Shown: positions 1 to 5,544 of the stretch, piece by piece
Numbering within the stretch: the first letter of the stretch is position 1
Layout of the letters: each line of letters starts with the position of its first letter
Assembly (NCBI GenBank): GCA_003486285.1
Contig: DNGH01000075.1
Span: 1 to 7,109, forward strand
DNA: 7,109 nucleotides
DNA from: Actinomycetota bacterium
GTDB taxonomy: Bacteria; Actinomycetota; Acidimicrobiia; Spongiisociales; UBA11373
Direction: 5' to 3'
Position numbers and translations under genes: made by a program
Notes under the pieces: model-generated
Databases searched by the model: none
What the model saw: the letters and a program-made list of their open reading frames with translations, nothing else
What the model was told of the DNA's origin: nothing

Positions 1-677
1 CGCTGGTGGCCCGCCGCGAGGGGGGGGAGCCGCTGCAGTACCTGGAGGGAATTGTCGACTTCGGGCCGATCACCCTCAAGATCGATCGCCGCGCCCTGAT
101 CCCTCGGCCGGAGACCGAGCGAGTCTGGGAGGAGGCGGTGGTGTCGCTGCGCTCGGCCGGTCCGGGAACCGTGATCGTCGATCTCGGAACCGGGTCCGGC
201 TGCCTCGCCCTGGCGCTCAAGCACTCCTTTCCCGAGGCCCGGGTGATCGGGGTCGATGTGAGTTCGGAGGCGTTGGCGCTGGCGGCGGAGAATGCCGAGT
301 TCACGGGCCTGGAGGTGGAGTGGCTGCAGGGTGACCTGTTCACGGCACTCCCGGCGAATCTACAGGGCCGTATCGATCTGATCGTGTCCAATCCCCCGTA
401 CGTCGCCACCGGAGATCACCTTCCGGGCGAGATCGTCGATCACGAGCCGCGCCTGGCGCTCTTCGCCGGTCCGCAGGGCACCGAGGTCCTGGCGCGCATC
501 GCCGAGGAGTCGTTCTGGTGGGTGGGGATCGGGGGATGGGTGGTCTGCGAGATCGGCGATGGCCAGAGGGAAGAGGTCGACGGCCTGTTCTCCGCCTTCG
601 ACCGCGAGGTGCGAATGGACCTGGCGGGTCGTGACCGGATCCTGGTGGCGCGCAAGGGGGCGTCGTGTTGCGTATGA
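1..677 (+). CDS. prmC: Peptide chain release factor N5-glutamine methyltransferase, 5'-truncated
   Basis: PrmC (HemK) uses S-adenosylmethionine to methylate the glutamine of the GGQ motif in release factors RF1 and RF2 in the cytoplasm. The reading frame is open from base 3, so the gene begins left of the window. About 224 codons are present against a usual length near 280, so roughly the N-terminal helical domain is missing. Counting from the in-frame GTG at 6, which is internal and not the true start, the protein shows GEPLQYLEG (7-15), the linker LIPRPETE (31-38), the SAM-binding loop DLGTGSG (59-65), the acidic ribose contact VDVSSEAL (83-90) and the catalytic NPPY (129-132, bases 390-401). 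NPPY after this layout is diagnostic for N5-glutamine methyltransferases. The C-terminus ends a few residues after the final strand (RILVARK). In related genomes prfA, encoding its substrate RF1, lies immediately upstream, which fits this position. Confidence 0.95.
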   Translation, partial: LVARREGGEPLQYLEGIVDFGPITLKIDRRALIPRPETERVWEEAVVSLRSAGPGTVIVDLGTGSGCLALALKHSFPEARVIGVDVSSEALALAAENAEFTGLEVEWLQGDLFTALPANLQGRIDLIVSNPPYVATGDHLPGEIVDHEPRLALFAGPQGTEVLARIAEESFWWVGIGGWVVCEIGDGQREEVDGLFSAFDREVRMDLAGRDRILVARKGASCCV

Positions 678-679
678 GA

Positions 680-748
680 AGCGTGCAGCGTGCAGCCGGC
701 AGCCCCTCCGCAGTCGCCGGCGAGGCTGCAAGCTGCATGCTGCAGGCT
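680..748. repeat. Imperfect inverted repeat of heptad units between prmC and tsaC
   Basis: Bases 680-704 and 724-748 are 25-base arms matching as inverted repeats at 21 of 25 positions, around a 19-base loop. Each arm consists of about three and a half copies of a degenerate 7-mer, AGCNTGC on the left and its complement on the right. The left arm reads AGCGTGC, AGCGTGC, AGCCGGC, AGCC. Within the loop, 714-723 (TCGCCGGCGA) is a perfect 10-base palindrome. The structure fills nearly the whole gap, starting 2 bases after the prmC stop and ending 5 bases before the proposed tsaC start. A long RNA stem here could mask tsaC initiation or stabilise mRNA ends, or it may simply be a dispersed REP-like element that landed between two genes. 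There is no poly-T tail, so it is not a standard intrinsic terminator. Confidence 0.75.
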
Positions 749-753
749 CGGGA

Positions 754-1317
754 GTGACCACGCCGGACCTCGACTCCGCGCTTGCCGCCCTCCACCAGGG
801 CCTGGTCATCGGTCTGCCCACCGACACCGTGTACGGCATCGGGGTGGATCCGGAGCAGGAGCCGGCACTGCGGCGCCTCTACAAGGTGAAGGGACGTCCC
901 GAGGAGAAGCCGATCCCGATCTTGGCGGCGTCACTCTCCGATGCCCGGGGGATGGGGATGATCCCGGAAGGAGTGGAGCGCTACTGGCCGGGAGCGCTGA
1001 CGGTGGTGGTGCGGCGCATGCCGGCCACCCCGCGCTGGATCGGTGACGCCGAGAAGGGGACCGTGGCGATCCGGGTGCCGGATCATCCCATCGCCCTGGA
1101 ATTGCTGGCGAGGTCCGGTCCCCTGGCCGTGACCAGCGCCAACCGCTCCGGGGAACCGCCCGCCGGCGACGACACCGCGGCGCGCACCGCCCTCGGGGAC
1201 AGGGTCGCGGTCTATGTGCCCGGTGCCGGGTCCGGCGGTGCCGCCTCCACGGTGATCGACCTGACGGGTCGCACGGCTGTGGTGTTGCGTCCCGGTCCCG
1301 TAGCCTGGGAGCCATGA
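754..1317 (+). CDS. tsaC: Threonylcarbamoyl-AMP synthase (YrdC/Sua5 family, short form)
   Basis: TsaC makes L-threonylcarbamoyladenylate from threonine, bicarbonate and ATP, the first step of t6A37 formation on ANN-decoding tRNAs; TsaD, TsaB and TsaE finish the transfer. The 187-residue product is a YrdC domain alone, like the roughly 190-residue E. coli protein and without the extra C-terminal Sua5 domain. Visible motifs are PTDTVYGIG (22-30), the KxR...K nucleotide-binding set at K46, R48 and K52, YWPGALTVV (78-86), the strand AIRVPDHP (105-112) and TSANRSGEPP (127-136). The GTG at 754 is chosen because it gives the family length and the protein begins just before the first helix. The frame is open further upstream but only through prmC and the inverted repeat. 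The only Shine-Dalgarno-like bases (GGGA, 750-753) abut the start, so initiation may be weak or coupled. It overlaps the next gene by ATGA. Confidence 0.93.
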   Translation: MTTPDLDSALAALHQGLVIGLPTDTVYGIGVDPEQEPALRRLYKVKGRPEEKPIPILAASLSDARGMGMIPEGVERYWPGALTVVVRRMPATPRWIGDAEKGTVAIRVPDHPIALELLARSGPLAVTSANRSGEPPAGDDTAARTALGDRVAVYVPGAGSGGAASTVIDLTGRTAVVLRPGPVAWEP

Positions 1318-1940
1318 GCAGGCAGAAGGGGTCGCGTCCCAGCCCGGCACCGCAGCAGCGCCAGTACCACGAGCAGTTCTCCCCAAGGCGCCAGGTGCGT
1401 CCCACCACCGAGCCGGCGGCGCTCCCGCCACCGAGTGGCAAGCGGCGCTGGGCCGCGGTCCTGTCCGCCACCCTGGTGCTCGGGTTCGCCTTCACCGGGG
1501 TGATCACCGCCATCTACGAACAGGATGAGGGCAATACCGACGCCGCCCGGATGGCACTGGCGTTGTCGGTGGTGATGGTCCCGGTGGCGTTCACCATCCT
1601 CGCCCGGGTCTCCCGCGTGGCGCATCCCTTCCGCCTGGTGCTGCTGGTCTCCCCGCTGGCGGTGGCGGGTTACCTCGCGGCCGGGTCCCTGATCCGCGAC
1701 CCCACCTCGTCGCTGGTGCTGTCGTTTGGCGTCGCCGGGGCGTTCGTGTTCCGTGCCGATCCGCCGCAGCGGGTCCCGCTGCGGATCGCCTTCGTCGGGG
1801 TGGCGAGCGTGCTGGTGCTGCTGCTCGCCATCGTCGCCTTCGAGGCTGCGGTGGTGGTCGCCGCCTTCGTGCCGTTCCCGGCGCTGATGGTGGCCGACCG
1901 TGTTGCCGCCGCCAGACCGGCAGGTGCGGTCCCCGGCTAG
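1314..1940 (+). CDS. Multi-pass membrane protein of unknown function
   Basis: I do not recognise this 208-residue protein. Residues 1-45 are hydrophilic, rich in Pro, Arg and Gln and probably disordered, ending in the basic SGKRR. Five or six hydrophobic helices follow at roughly 46-68, 78-98, 106-126, 132-147 and 155-195, the last long enough for two. Short polar loops separate them, including an acidic EQDEGN loop (69-74) and RDPTSS (128-133). The basic tail before the first helix predicts a cytoplasmic N-terminus. No catalytic or transporter signature is visible. The ATG lies in an ATGA overlap with the tsaC stop and is preceded by GGGAG (1307-1311), so the gene is very likely translated in coupling with tsaC. 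glyA begins 21 bases after its stop. Mycobacteria carry wecA at about this place, but this protein lacks the length and Asp-rich loops of a WecA-type transferase. Confidence 0.85.
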   Translation: MSRQKGSRPSPAPQQRQYHEQFSPRRQVRPTTEPAALPPPSGKRRWAAVLSATLVLGFAFTGVITAIYEQDEGNTDAARMALALSVVMVPVAFTILARVSRVAHPFRLVLLVSPLAVAGYLAAGSLIRDPTSSLVLSFGVAGAFVFRADPPQRVPLRIAFVGVASVLVLLLAIVAFEAAVVVAAFVPFPALMVADRVAAARPAGAVPG

Positions 1941-1961
1941 CCTCGGCCTCGGAGGTCAGCC

Positions 1962-3233
1962 ATGGACGTCATTCGCCCTCTCGAAGCGGTGGACCCGAAG
2001 GTGGCCACCATCATCGCTCGCGACGTCGAGCGGCAGCGCACCCATGTGCAATTGATTGCGTCGGAGAACTTCGTCTCCCGCGCCGTGATGCAGGCCTCCG
2101 GTTCGGTGCTCACCAACAAGTACTCGGAGGGCTACCCGGGGAAGCGTTACTACGAGGGCTGCGAGTTCATCGACGAGATGGAGGCTCTCGCCGCCGCCCG
2201 TGCCATCGACCTGTTCGGCGCCGAGCATGCCAACGTCCAGGCGCACAGCGGGGCCCAGGCCAACATGGGGGTGTACTTCGGCCTGCTCAAGCCGGGGGAC
2301 AAGGTCCTGGGGATGCGTCTGGACCAGGGTGGGCATCTCACCCACGGCTCGCCGGTGAACTTCTCCGGGATCCTGTACGACTTCGTCTCCTACGGGGTCG
2401 ACCCCAAGACCGAGGTCGTCGACATGGCAGAGCTGACTGCGGTTGCCAAGCGTGAACGGCCCCGGATGATCGTCGCCGGATACTCCGCCTACTCCCGGTT
2501 CCTCGACTGGGCGGGGTTCCGGGCCGTCGCCGACGAGGTCGGGGCGCTGCTCATGGTCGACGCCGCTCACATCATCGGACTGATCGCCGGCGGAGCCCAT
2601 CCCAATCCGGTGCCCTTCGCCGACGTCGTCACCGCCACCACGCACAAGGCCCTGCGCGGGCCGCGGGGCGGGATGGTGCTGTGCCGCCAGGAGCACGCCG
2701 CGGCGATCGATAAGGGCATCTTCCCCAACGCCCAGGGTGGCCCGATCAACAACCAGATCGCCGCCAAGGCGGTCTGCTTCCACGAGGCGGCGACCCCGGA
2801 GTTCCGCTCGTACGCCGCCCAGATCGTGCGCAACGCCGCGGCGATGGCGGCGGCGGTTCAGGGGGAGGGGGTCCGGGTGGTCTCCGGTGGCACCGACAAC
2901 CACCTCTTCCTCATCGACCTGCGGTCGGTCGATCCGGAGCTCACCGGACGCGATGCGGCAGGGCTGCTTTCGACGGTGGGGATCACACTCAACTTCAACA
3001 CGATTCCGTTCGACCCCCGCCCCCCGTACCGGGCCTCGGGACTCCGCATCGGGTTGCCGGCAGCCACCACCTGCGGAATGAAGGAGGCGGAGGTGTCCGA
3101 GGTCGGCCGGCTGCTGTCGACGGCACTGCGGGAGCGGGGGTCGGAGGCAGCACTCGACCGGGTGCGGTCCCGGATCGCCGAGTTGGCGGCGGCCTTCCCC
3201 GCCTATCCGCCGGACTTCCCCGGCCACGTGTGA
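1962..3233 (+). CDS. glyA: Serine hydroxymethyltransferase
   Basis: GlyA is the cytoplasmic PLP enzyme that interconverts serine plus tetrahydrofolate with glycine plus 5,10-methylene-tetrahydrofolate, the main source of one-carbon units. The 423 residues match the family length. The PLP lysine is K229 in TTHKALRGPRGG, the same number as in E. coli. D200 and H203 (VDAAH) contact the cofactor ring. The NKYSEGYPGKRYY block (52-64) carries the active-site E56, Y63 and Y64. GGHLTHGSPVNFSG (123-136) and VVSGGTDNHLFL are typical, and R362 (SGLRIG) aligns with the substrate-carboxylate Arg 363 of E. coli. Unusual residues are PNAQGGPINN (255-264) where FPGxQGGPLMH is usual, F345 for Lys in the VNKN motif, L365 for Thr in GTPA, and C371 for Arg in TTRG. 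The ATG follows GGAGG at 1951-1955 with good spacing. The 21-base gap suggests co-transcription with the upstream genes. Confidence 0.96.
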   Translation: MDVIRPLEAVDPKVATIIARDVERQRTHVQLIASENFVSRAVMQASGSVLTNKYSEGYPGKRYYEGCEFIDEMEALAAARAIDLFGAEHANVQAHSGAQANMGVYFGLLKPGDKVLGMRLDQGGHLTHGSPVNFSGILYDFVSYGVDPKTEVVDMAELTAVAKRERPRMIVAGYSAYSRFLDWAGFRAVADEVGALLMVDAAHIIGLIAGGAHPNPVPFADVVTATTHKALRGPRGGMVLCRQEHAAAIDKGIFPNAQGGPINNQIAAKAVCFHEAATPEFRSYAAQIVRNAAAMAAAVQGEGVRVVSGGTDNHLFLIDLRSVDPELTGRDAAGLLSTVGITLNFNTIPFDPRPPYRASGLRIGLPAATTCGMKEAEVSEVGRLLSTALRERGSEAALDRVRSRIAELAAAFPAYPPDFPGHV

Positions 3234-3250
3234 TCGGTGTCGGGCGGGAT

Positions 3251-3279
3251 TTGTCTCGCTCCGGCGCCCTCCTTACATT
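3251..3279 (+). promoter_or_regulatory. Candidate sigma-70-type promoter for the atp operon
   Basis: A -35-like TTGTCT (3251-3256) and a -10-like TACATT (3274-3279) are separated by exactly 17 bases, each matching its consensus at 4 of 6 positions. They sit in the only sizeable gap between glyA and the atp genes, in a locally AT-rich stretch of an otherwise GC-rich window. The predicted start is near 3286, giving a leader of about 30 bases before the GTG at 3318. I see no terminator after glyA, so read-through from upstream may also supply atp mRNA. Confidence 0.5.
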
Positions 3280-3294
3280 GTGAAAACTGTCACG
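3279..3294. promoter_or_regulatory. Candidate CRP/GlxR-family operator
   Basis: TGTGA-N6-TCACG at 3279-3294 matches the CRP-family palindrome TGTGA-N6-TCACA at 9 of 10 defined positions. It directly follows the putative -10 box and would be centred on the predicted transcription start. That geometry suggests repression, or activation of some other start not visible here. Actinobacterial CRP homologues such as GlxR of Corynebacterium and Rv3676 of Mycobacterium bind this kind of sequence. The regulator itself is not in the window. Confidence 0.55.
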
Positions 3295-3317
3295 AGCGAA
3301 CCAACACCGGGGGGGGC

Positions 3318-3533
3318 GTGAGCCGGTCTTCGTATCACCAGGAATTGGGCAAGGCGGTCACCGCCGAGCACCACGCCGCAGGATTTTTCGCGTCGATCCT
3401 CTCGGGGATGCTCCTGGGCCTCGGTCTCGATGCCTGGCTCGGCACCGATCCGGTTCTCGTCGTGGCCGGGATCGTGGCGGGCTCGGTGATCGGCTTCTGG
3501 AGGATGTGGCAGGTGGCCGACCATGACGGGTGA
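3318..3533 (+). CDS. atpZ: AtpZ-like small membrane protein (F1Fo ATPase gene 1 family)
   Basis: This is a 71-residue protein with two transmembrane helices at about 21-39 and 46-64. The first ends in GLGLDAWLGTDP (34-45), matching the G..LD.WLGT.P hairpin of the AtpZ/ATPase_gene1 family, and the second holds glycines spaced every three to four residues (GIVAGSVIG). The family lies at the head of many atp operons; in alkaliphilic Bacillus it works with AtpI and has been linked to divalent-cation supply for the synthase, but its exact role is unsettled. I prefer GTG 3318 to the in-frame GTG at 3237. The longer form would add 27 residues with no family resemblance, and its codons would span the promoter and operator. 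The start is preceded by a run of eight G (3309-3316), a poor but possible ribosome site. It overlaps the next gene by 11 bases. Confidence 0.8.
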   Translation: MSRSSYHQELGKAVTAEHHAAGFFASILSGMLLGLGLDAWLGTDPVLVVAGIVAGSVIGFWRMWQVADHDG

Positions 3534-3924
3534 CATCGAATCGGTGCTCGCCCGCCACACGGTGCGTCGCGCCGTCGTCGTCGGACCGGTCCTGGTGGTG
3601 ATCTTCACCGTCTTCCGGGGGGCCGCGGGAGGCGTGGCGTCGGCCCTCGGGGTCCTCATCGTGGCCGGCTACTTCCTCCTGGGTGGGGCCATGCTTTCGG
3701 TGGCGGCGCGCCTCTCCCTGGCTGCCTATCATGCCGCCGCCCTGCTCGGGTTCTTCCTGCGCCTCGGCCTCATCGCACTGACGATGCTGGCGGTGGCGCG
3801 GTTGACCGACATCGATCGGATCGCCCTGGGCATCACTGTCGTGGTGGCGTATCTGACCCTCCTCGGGTGGGAGGCCGTCGCGGTGGCCAAGGGACGGGAA
3901 AGGGAGTTGGAGTGGAGCAACTGA
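3523..3924 (+). CDS. atpI: ATP synthase protein I-like membrane protein
   Basis: This is a 133-residue protein with four predicted helices at about 15-31, 36-60, 70-93 and 98-121, and a short charged C-terminal tail (KGRERELEW). Length, helix number, the basic stretch before the first helix (RHTVRR, 11-16) and the position directly before atpB match AtpI (ATP synthase I). In other bacteria AtpI is a non-essential helper that aids assembly or stability of the c-ring; it is not part of the finished enzyme. The family is poorly conserved in sequence, so the call leans on topology and context. The ATG at 3523 lies inside the end of the preceding gene, with AGGTGG at 3511-3516 upstream. Its last codons in turn overlap the atpB start by 13 bases, so all three genes are probably translationally coupled. 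Confidence 0.82.
   Translation: MTGDIESVLARHTVRRAVVVGPVLVVIFTVFRGAAGGVASALGVLIVAGYFLLGGAMLSVAARLSLAAYHAAALLGFFLRLGLIALTMLAVARLTDIDRIALGITVVVAYLTLLGWEAVAVAKGRERELEWSN
3901..3906 (+). promoter_or_regulatory. Ribosome binding site deciding the atpB start
   Basis: AGGGAG lies 5 bases before GTG 3912 and inside the end of atpI. It favours this GTG over the other in-frame GTG at 3867, which would add 15 Gly- and Arg-rich residues (GGRRGGQG...) not expected at a subunit a N-terminus. Confidence 0.65.
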
Positions 3925-4730
3925 TCTGGGCGGCCTCGGCAGAGTGCGACCCGGCGACCGACATCATCTGCAAGCCGGAGTTCGTAAACGAGCTGTTCGA
4001 GACGCCGGTGATCTTCAGCATCGGTGGCTTCGACGTCAACCGGGCGATGCTTCTCATGCTCCTTGCCGCCGTCGTCGTCGTGGGACTGTTGTTCTTCGCC
4101 TTCCGCAAGCCCCGCGTCGTCCCCACCCGCTTCGGTACCGCCATGGAGGGCCTGGTCGGCTTCGTGAGGGACGAGATCGCCGTCGGGATCATCGGACACG
4201 ACGGCATCAAGTACTTCCCTTATCTGCTGTCGGTCTTCCTTTTCATCCTCGTCGGGAACCTCTTCGAGGTGACTCCCTTCATCAACTTCCCGATCACCTC
4301 GCGCATGGCGATCCCGGCCTCCCTTGCCGTGCTCACGTACGTGATCTTCGTGTTCGTGGGCTTCGCCAAGAACGGCATGTCCTATCTCGGGGGGATCATC
4401 TGGCCGAAGAGCGTCCCCATCGGCCTTCGCCCTCTGGTGGGATTGATCGAGTTCGTCTCGACCTTCCTGATCCGGCCCCTCACCCTGGCGGTCCGGTTGT
4501 TCGCCAACCTGGTGGCGGGCCACGTCATGCTCACGCTGCTGCTGGGCAGCGGCTGGATCTTCCTGTCCCACGTCGCCGACATCGGACCCCGAGCCGCCAT
4601 CGGCCTCGGCTGGTTCCTGATCGGGATGGCGATCTTCTTCTTCGAGATCGCCGTGGCCGTCCTTCAGGCCTACATCTTCACGCTGCTTTCCGCCGTCTAC
4701 ATCCAGACGTCGGTGCATCCGGAACACTGA
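3912..4730 (+). CDS. atpB: F1Fo ATP synthase subunit a
   Basis: Subunit a forms the two proton half-channels beside the c-ring in the membrane. The 272-residue product has helices at about 45-64, 102-121, 135-153, 175-192, 195-215 and 232-262. The essential arginine is R195 in LAVRLFANLVAGH (192-204), equivalent to E. coli R210, encoded at 4494-4496. Q252 in LQAYIF matches E. coli Q252. The channel pair is swapped relative to E. coli: H204 stands where E. coli has E219 and E245 where E. coli has H245, a natural covariation also found in many other ATP synthases. The N-terminal segment holds two cysteines, C12 and C20, on the side expected to be outside the cytoplasm. The GTG start overlaps atpI by 13 bases. 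atpE follows after 15 bases. Confidence 0.97.
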   Translation: MEQLIWAASAECDPATDIICKPEFVNELFETPVIFSIGGFDVNRAMLLMLLAAVVVVGLLFFAFRKPRVVPTRFGTAMEGLVGFVRDEIAVGIIGHDGIKYFPYLLSVFLFILVGNLFEVTPFINFPITSRMAIPASLAVLTYVIFVFVGFAKNGMSYLGGIIWPKSVPIGLRPLVGLIEFVSTFLIRPLTLAVRLFANLVAGHVMLTLLLGSGWIFLSHVADIGPRAAIGLGWFLIGMAIFFFEIAVAVLQAYIFTLLSAVYIQTSVHPEH

Positions 4731-4745
4731 TCGGAGGAGACCCAC

Positions 4746-4958
4746 ATGGAAGACATCAGCGGCGCACTGGCGCTCATCGGTTACGGCCTCGGCGCCATCG
4801 GCCCCGGCATCGGCATCGGCATCGTGGCCGGCAATGCCGTGCAGGCGATGGCGCGCCAACCGGAGGCGGCGAACATGGTGCGCACCACCATGTTCCTCGG
4901 CATTGCCTTCACCGAGGCGCTCGCCCTGATCGGCTTCGTCCTCTTCTTCATCGCCTGA
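4746..4958 (+). CDS. atpE: F1Fo ATP synthase subunit c
   Basis: Subunit c is a hairpin of two membrane helices; a ring of them rotates as protons bind and leave. The 70 residues show helix 1 with a glycine-rich packing stretch (GAIGPGIGIGIVAG, 16-29), the polar loop ARQPE (36-40) that contacts gamma and epsilon, and helix 2 with the ion-binding carboxylate E57 (FTEALALIG). The position that is Gln in sodium-binding c-rings (Q32 of Ilyobacter tartaricus) is I24 here, and the residues after E57 are Ala-Leu rather than Ser-Thr, so the enzyme should be proton-coupled. A strong GGAGGAG site (4733-4739) precedes the ATG, in keeping with the many c copies needed per complex. Confidence 0.97.
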   Translation: MEDISGALALIGYGLGAIGPGIGIGIVAGNAVQAMARQPEAANMVRTTMFLGIAFTEALALIGFVLFFIA

Positions 4959-4960
4959 TC

Positions 4961-4966
4961 GGAGGG
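4961..4966 (+). promoter_or_regulatory. Ribosome binding site of atpF
   Basis: GGAGGG sits 8 bases before GTG 4975 and 11 before the adjacent ATG 4978, favouring GTG, although either start would differ by only one residue. The ten bases TGATCGGAGG, atpE stop plus ribosome site (4956-4965), repeat exactly the atpB stop plus atpE site at 4728-4737. Confidence 0.6.
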
Positions 4967-4974
4967 ACGAAATC

Positions 4975-5544
4975 GTGATGCTCAACATGCTGGCCCGCAT
5001 CCTCTTCCAGGTCGTCGAGGAGCCCCACACCGAGGAGCCCTCGGGTGCCGATCTGGTGCTGCCCGAGATCAACGAGCTGATCGCGGGAGTCATTGCCTTC
5101 TCGATCGTGCTCGTGGTCGTCTGGGTGTGGGCTCGCCCGGCGATCGCGCGCACCCTGGCGGCCCGCCAGGACGCCATCATCGGGCAGCTCAAGGCCGCCG
5201 AGACCACCAAGATCGAGGCGGAGAGCCTGCTCACCGACTACAAGAAGCAGGTGGCCGGTGCCCGCGACGAGGCCAACAAGATCGTCGAGGACGCCCGTAA
5301 GAACGCCGAGTCGCTGCGCGCCGAGACCGTGGAACGGACCAACACCGAGGCTGCCGACATCGTGCGCAAGGCGCGCGAGGAGGCTGCTGCCGAGAAGGAT
5401 CGGGCCGCTGCGGCGATCCGCGCCGAAGTGGCGGCGTTGTCCCTGGCCGTCGCCGAGAAGGCCGTGGTCGGCGCCATGGACGCCAAGGCCCAGCAGAAGC
5501 TCGTCGAGCAGTACATCGCCGAGCTGGGAGGGTTGCGTCCCTGA
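4975..5544 (+). CDS. atpF: F1Fo ATP synthase subunit b
   Basis: Subunit b is the peripheral-stalk stator that ties subunit a to the F1 head through delta. The 189-residue product has a short acidic N-terminal segment (EEPHTEEPSGADLVLPE, 15-31), one transmembrane helix at about 35-53 (ending VWVWARP) and then a long charged, Ala-rich helix to the end, typical of the right-handed b-dimer coiled coil (for example TKIEAESLLTDYKKQV and ADIVRKAREEAAAEKDRAAA). The hydrophilic stretch of nearly 30 residues before the membrane helix is longer than in E. coli b and is common in actinobacterial b subunits. There is no fusion to delta, unlike the mycobacterial b-delta protein. The stop overlaps the atpH ATG by one base (TGATG). 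Confidence 0.95.
   Translation: MMLNMLARILFQVVEEPHTEEPSGADLVLPEINELIAGVIAFSIVLVVVWVWARPAIARTLAARQDAIIGQLKAAETTKIEAESLLTDYKKQVAGARDEANKIVEDARKNAESLRAETVERTNTEAADIVRKAREEAAAEKDRAAAAIRAEVAALSLAVAEKAVVGAMDAKAQQKLVEQYIAELGGLRP

Noticed and set aside
680..748. Reading the prmC-tsaC inverted repeat as a rho-independent terminator.
   Set aside because: There is no U-rich tail, the stem has internal mismatches, and tsaC follows within a few bases.
559..753. An in-frame upstream extension of tsaC giving a 252-residue protein.
   Set aside because: The extra residues lie within prmC and the inverted repeat, show no YrdC-family similarity, and would exceed the family length by about 65 residues.
1941..1961. 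A riboswitch (for example glycine or THF type) ahead of glyA.
   Set aside because: Only 21 bases separate it from the upstream gene, too short for any known riboswitch.
1956..3227. A 423-codon open frame on the minus strand lying almost exactly opposite glyA.
   Set aside because: Its composition (Gly, Asp, His, Arg rich, no domain) is that of a complement of GC-rich codons, and glyA on the plus strand has full family conservation and a ribosome site.
3309..3316. A run of eight G before the atpZ start (a similar run at 20-27 lies inside prmC) as a possible frameshift or phase-variation site.
   Set aside because: The run at 3309-3316 is outside the chosen coding frame, and the prmC run keeps the frame with the expected R-EGGEPLQY sequence. 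Only read-level data could show variation.
3237..3317. A longer AtpZ form starting at GTG 3237 with a Cys-containing N-terminus.
   Set aside because: The added residues are unlike the family, and the stretch is better explained as promoter, operator and leader.
3729..5234. A 501-codon open frame on the minus strand opposite atpI, atpB, atpE and part of atpF.
   Set aside because: It crosses several well-conserved genes, is an Asp/Glu/His-rich low-complexity translation, and reflects the lack of stop codons in complementary GC-rich sequence.
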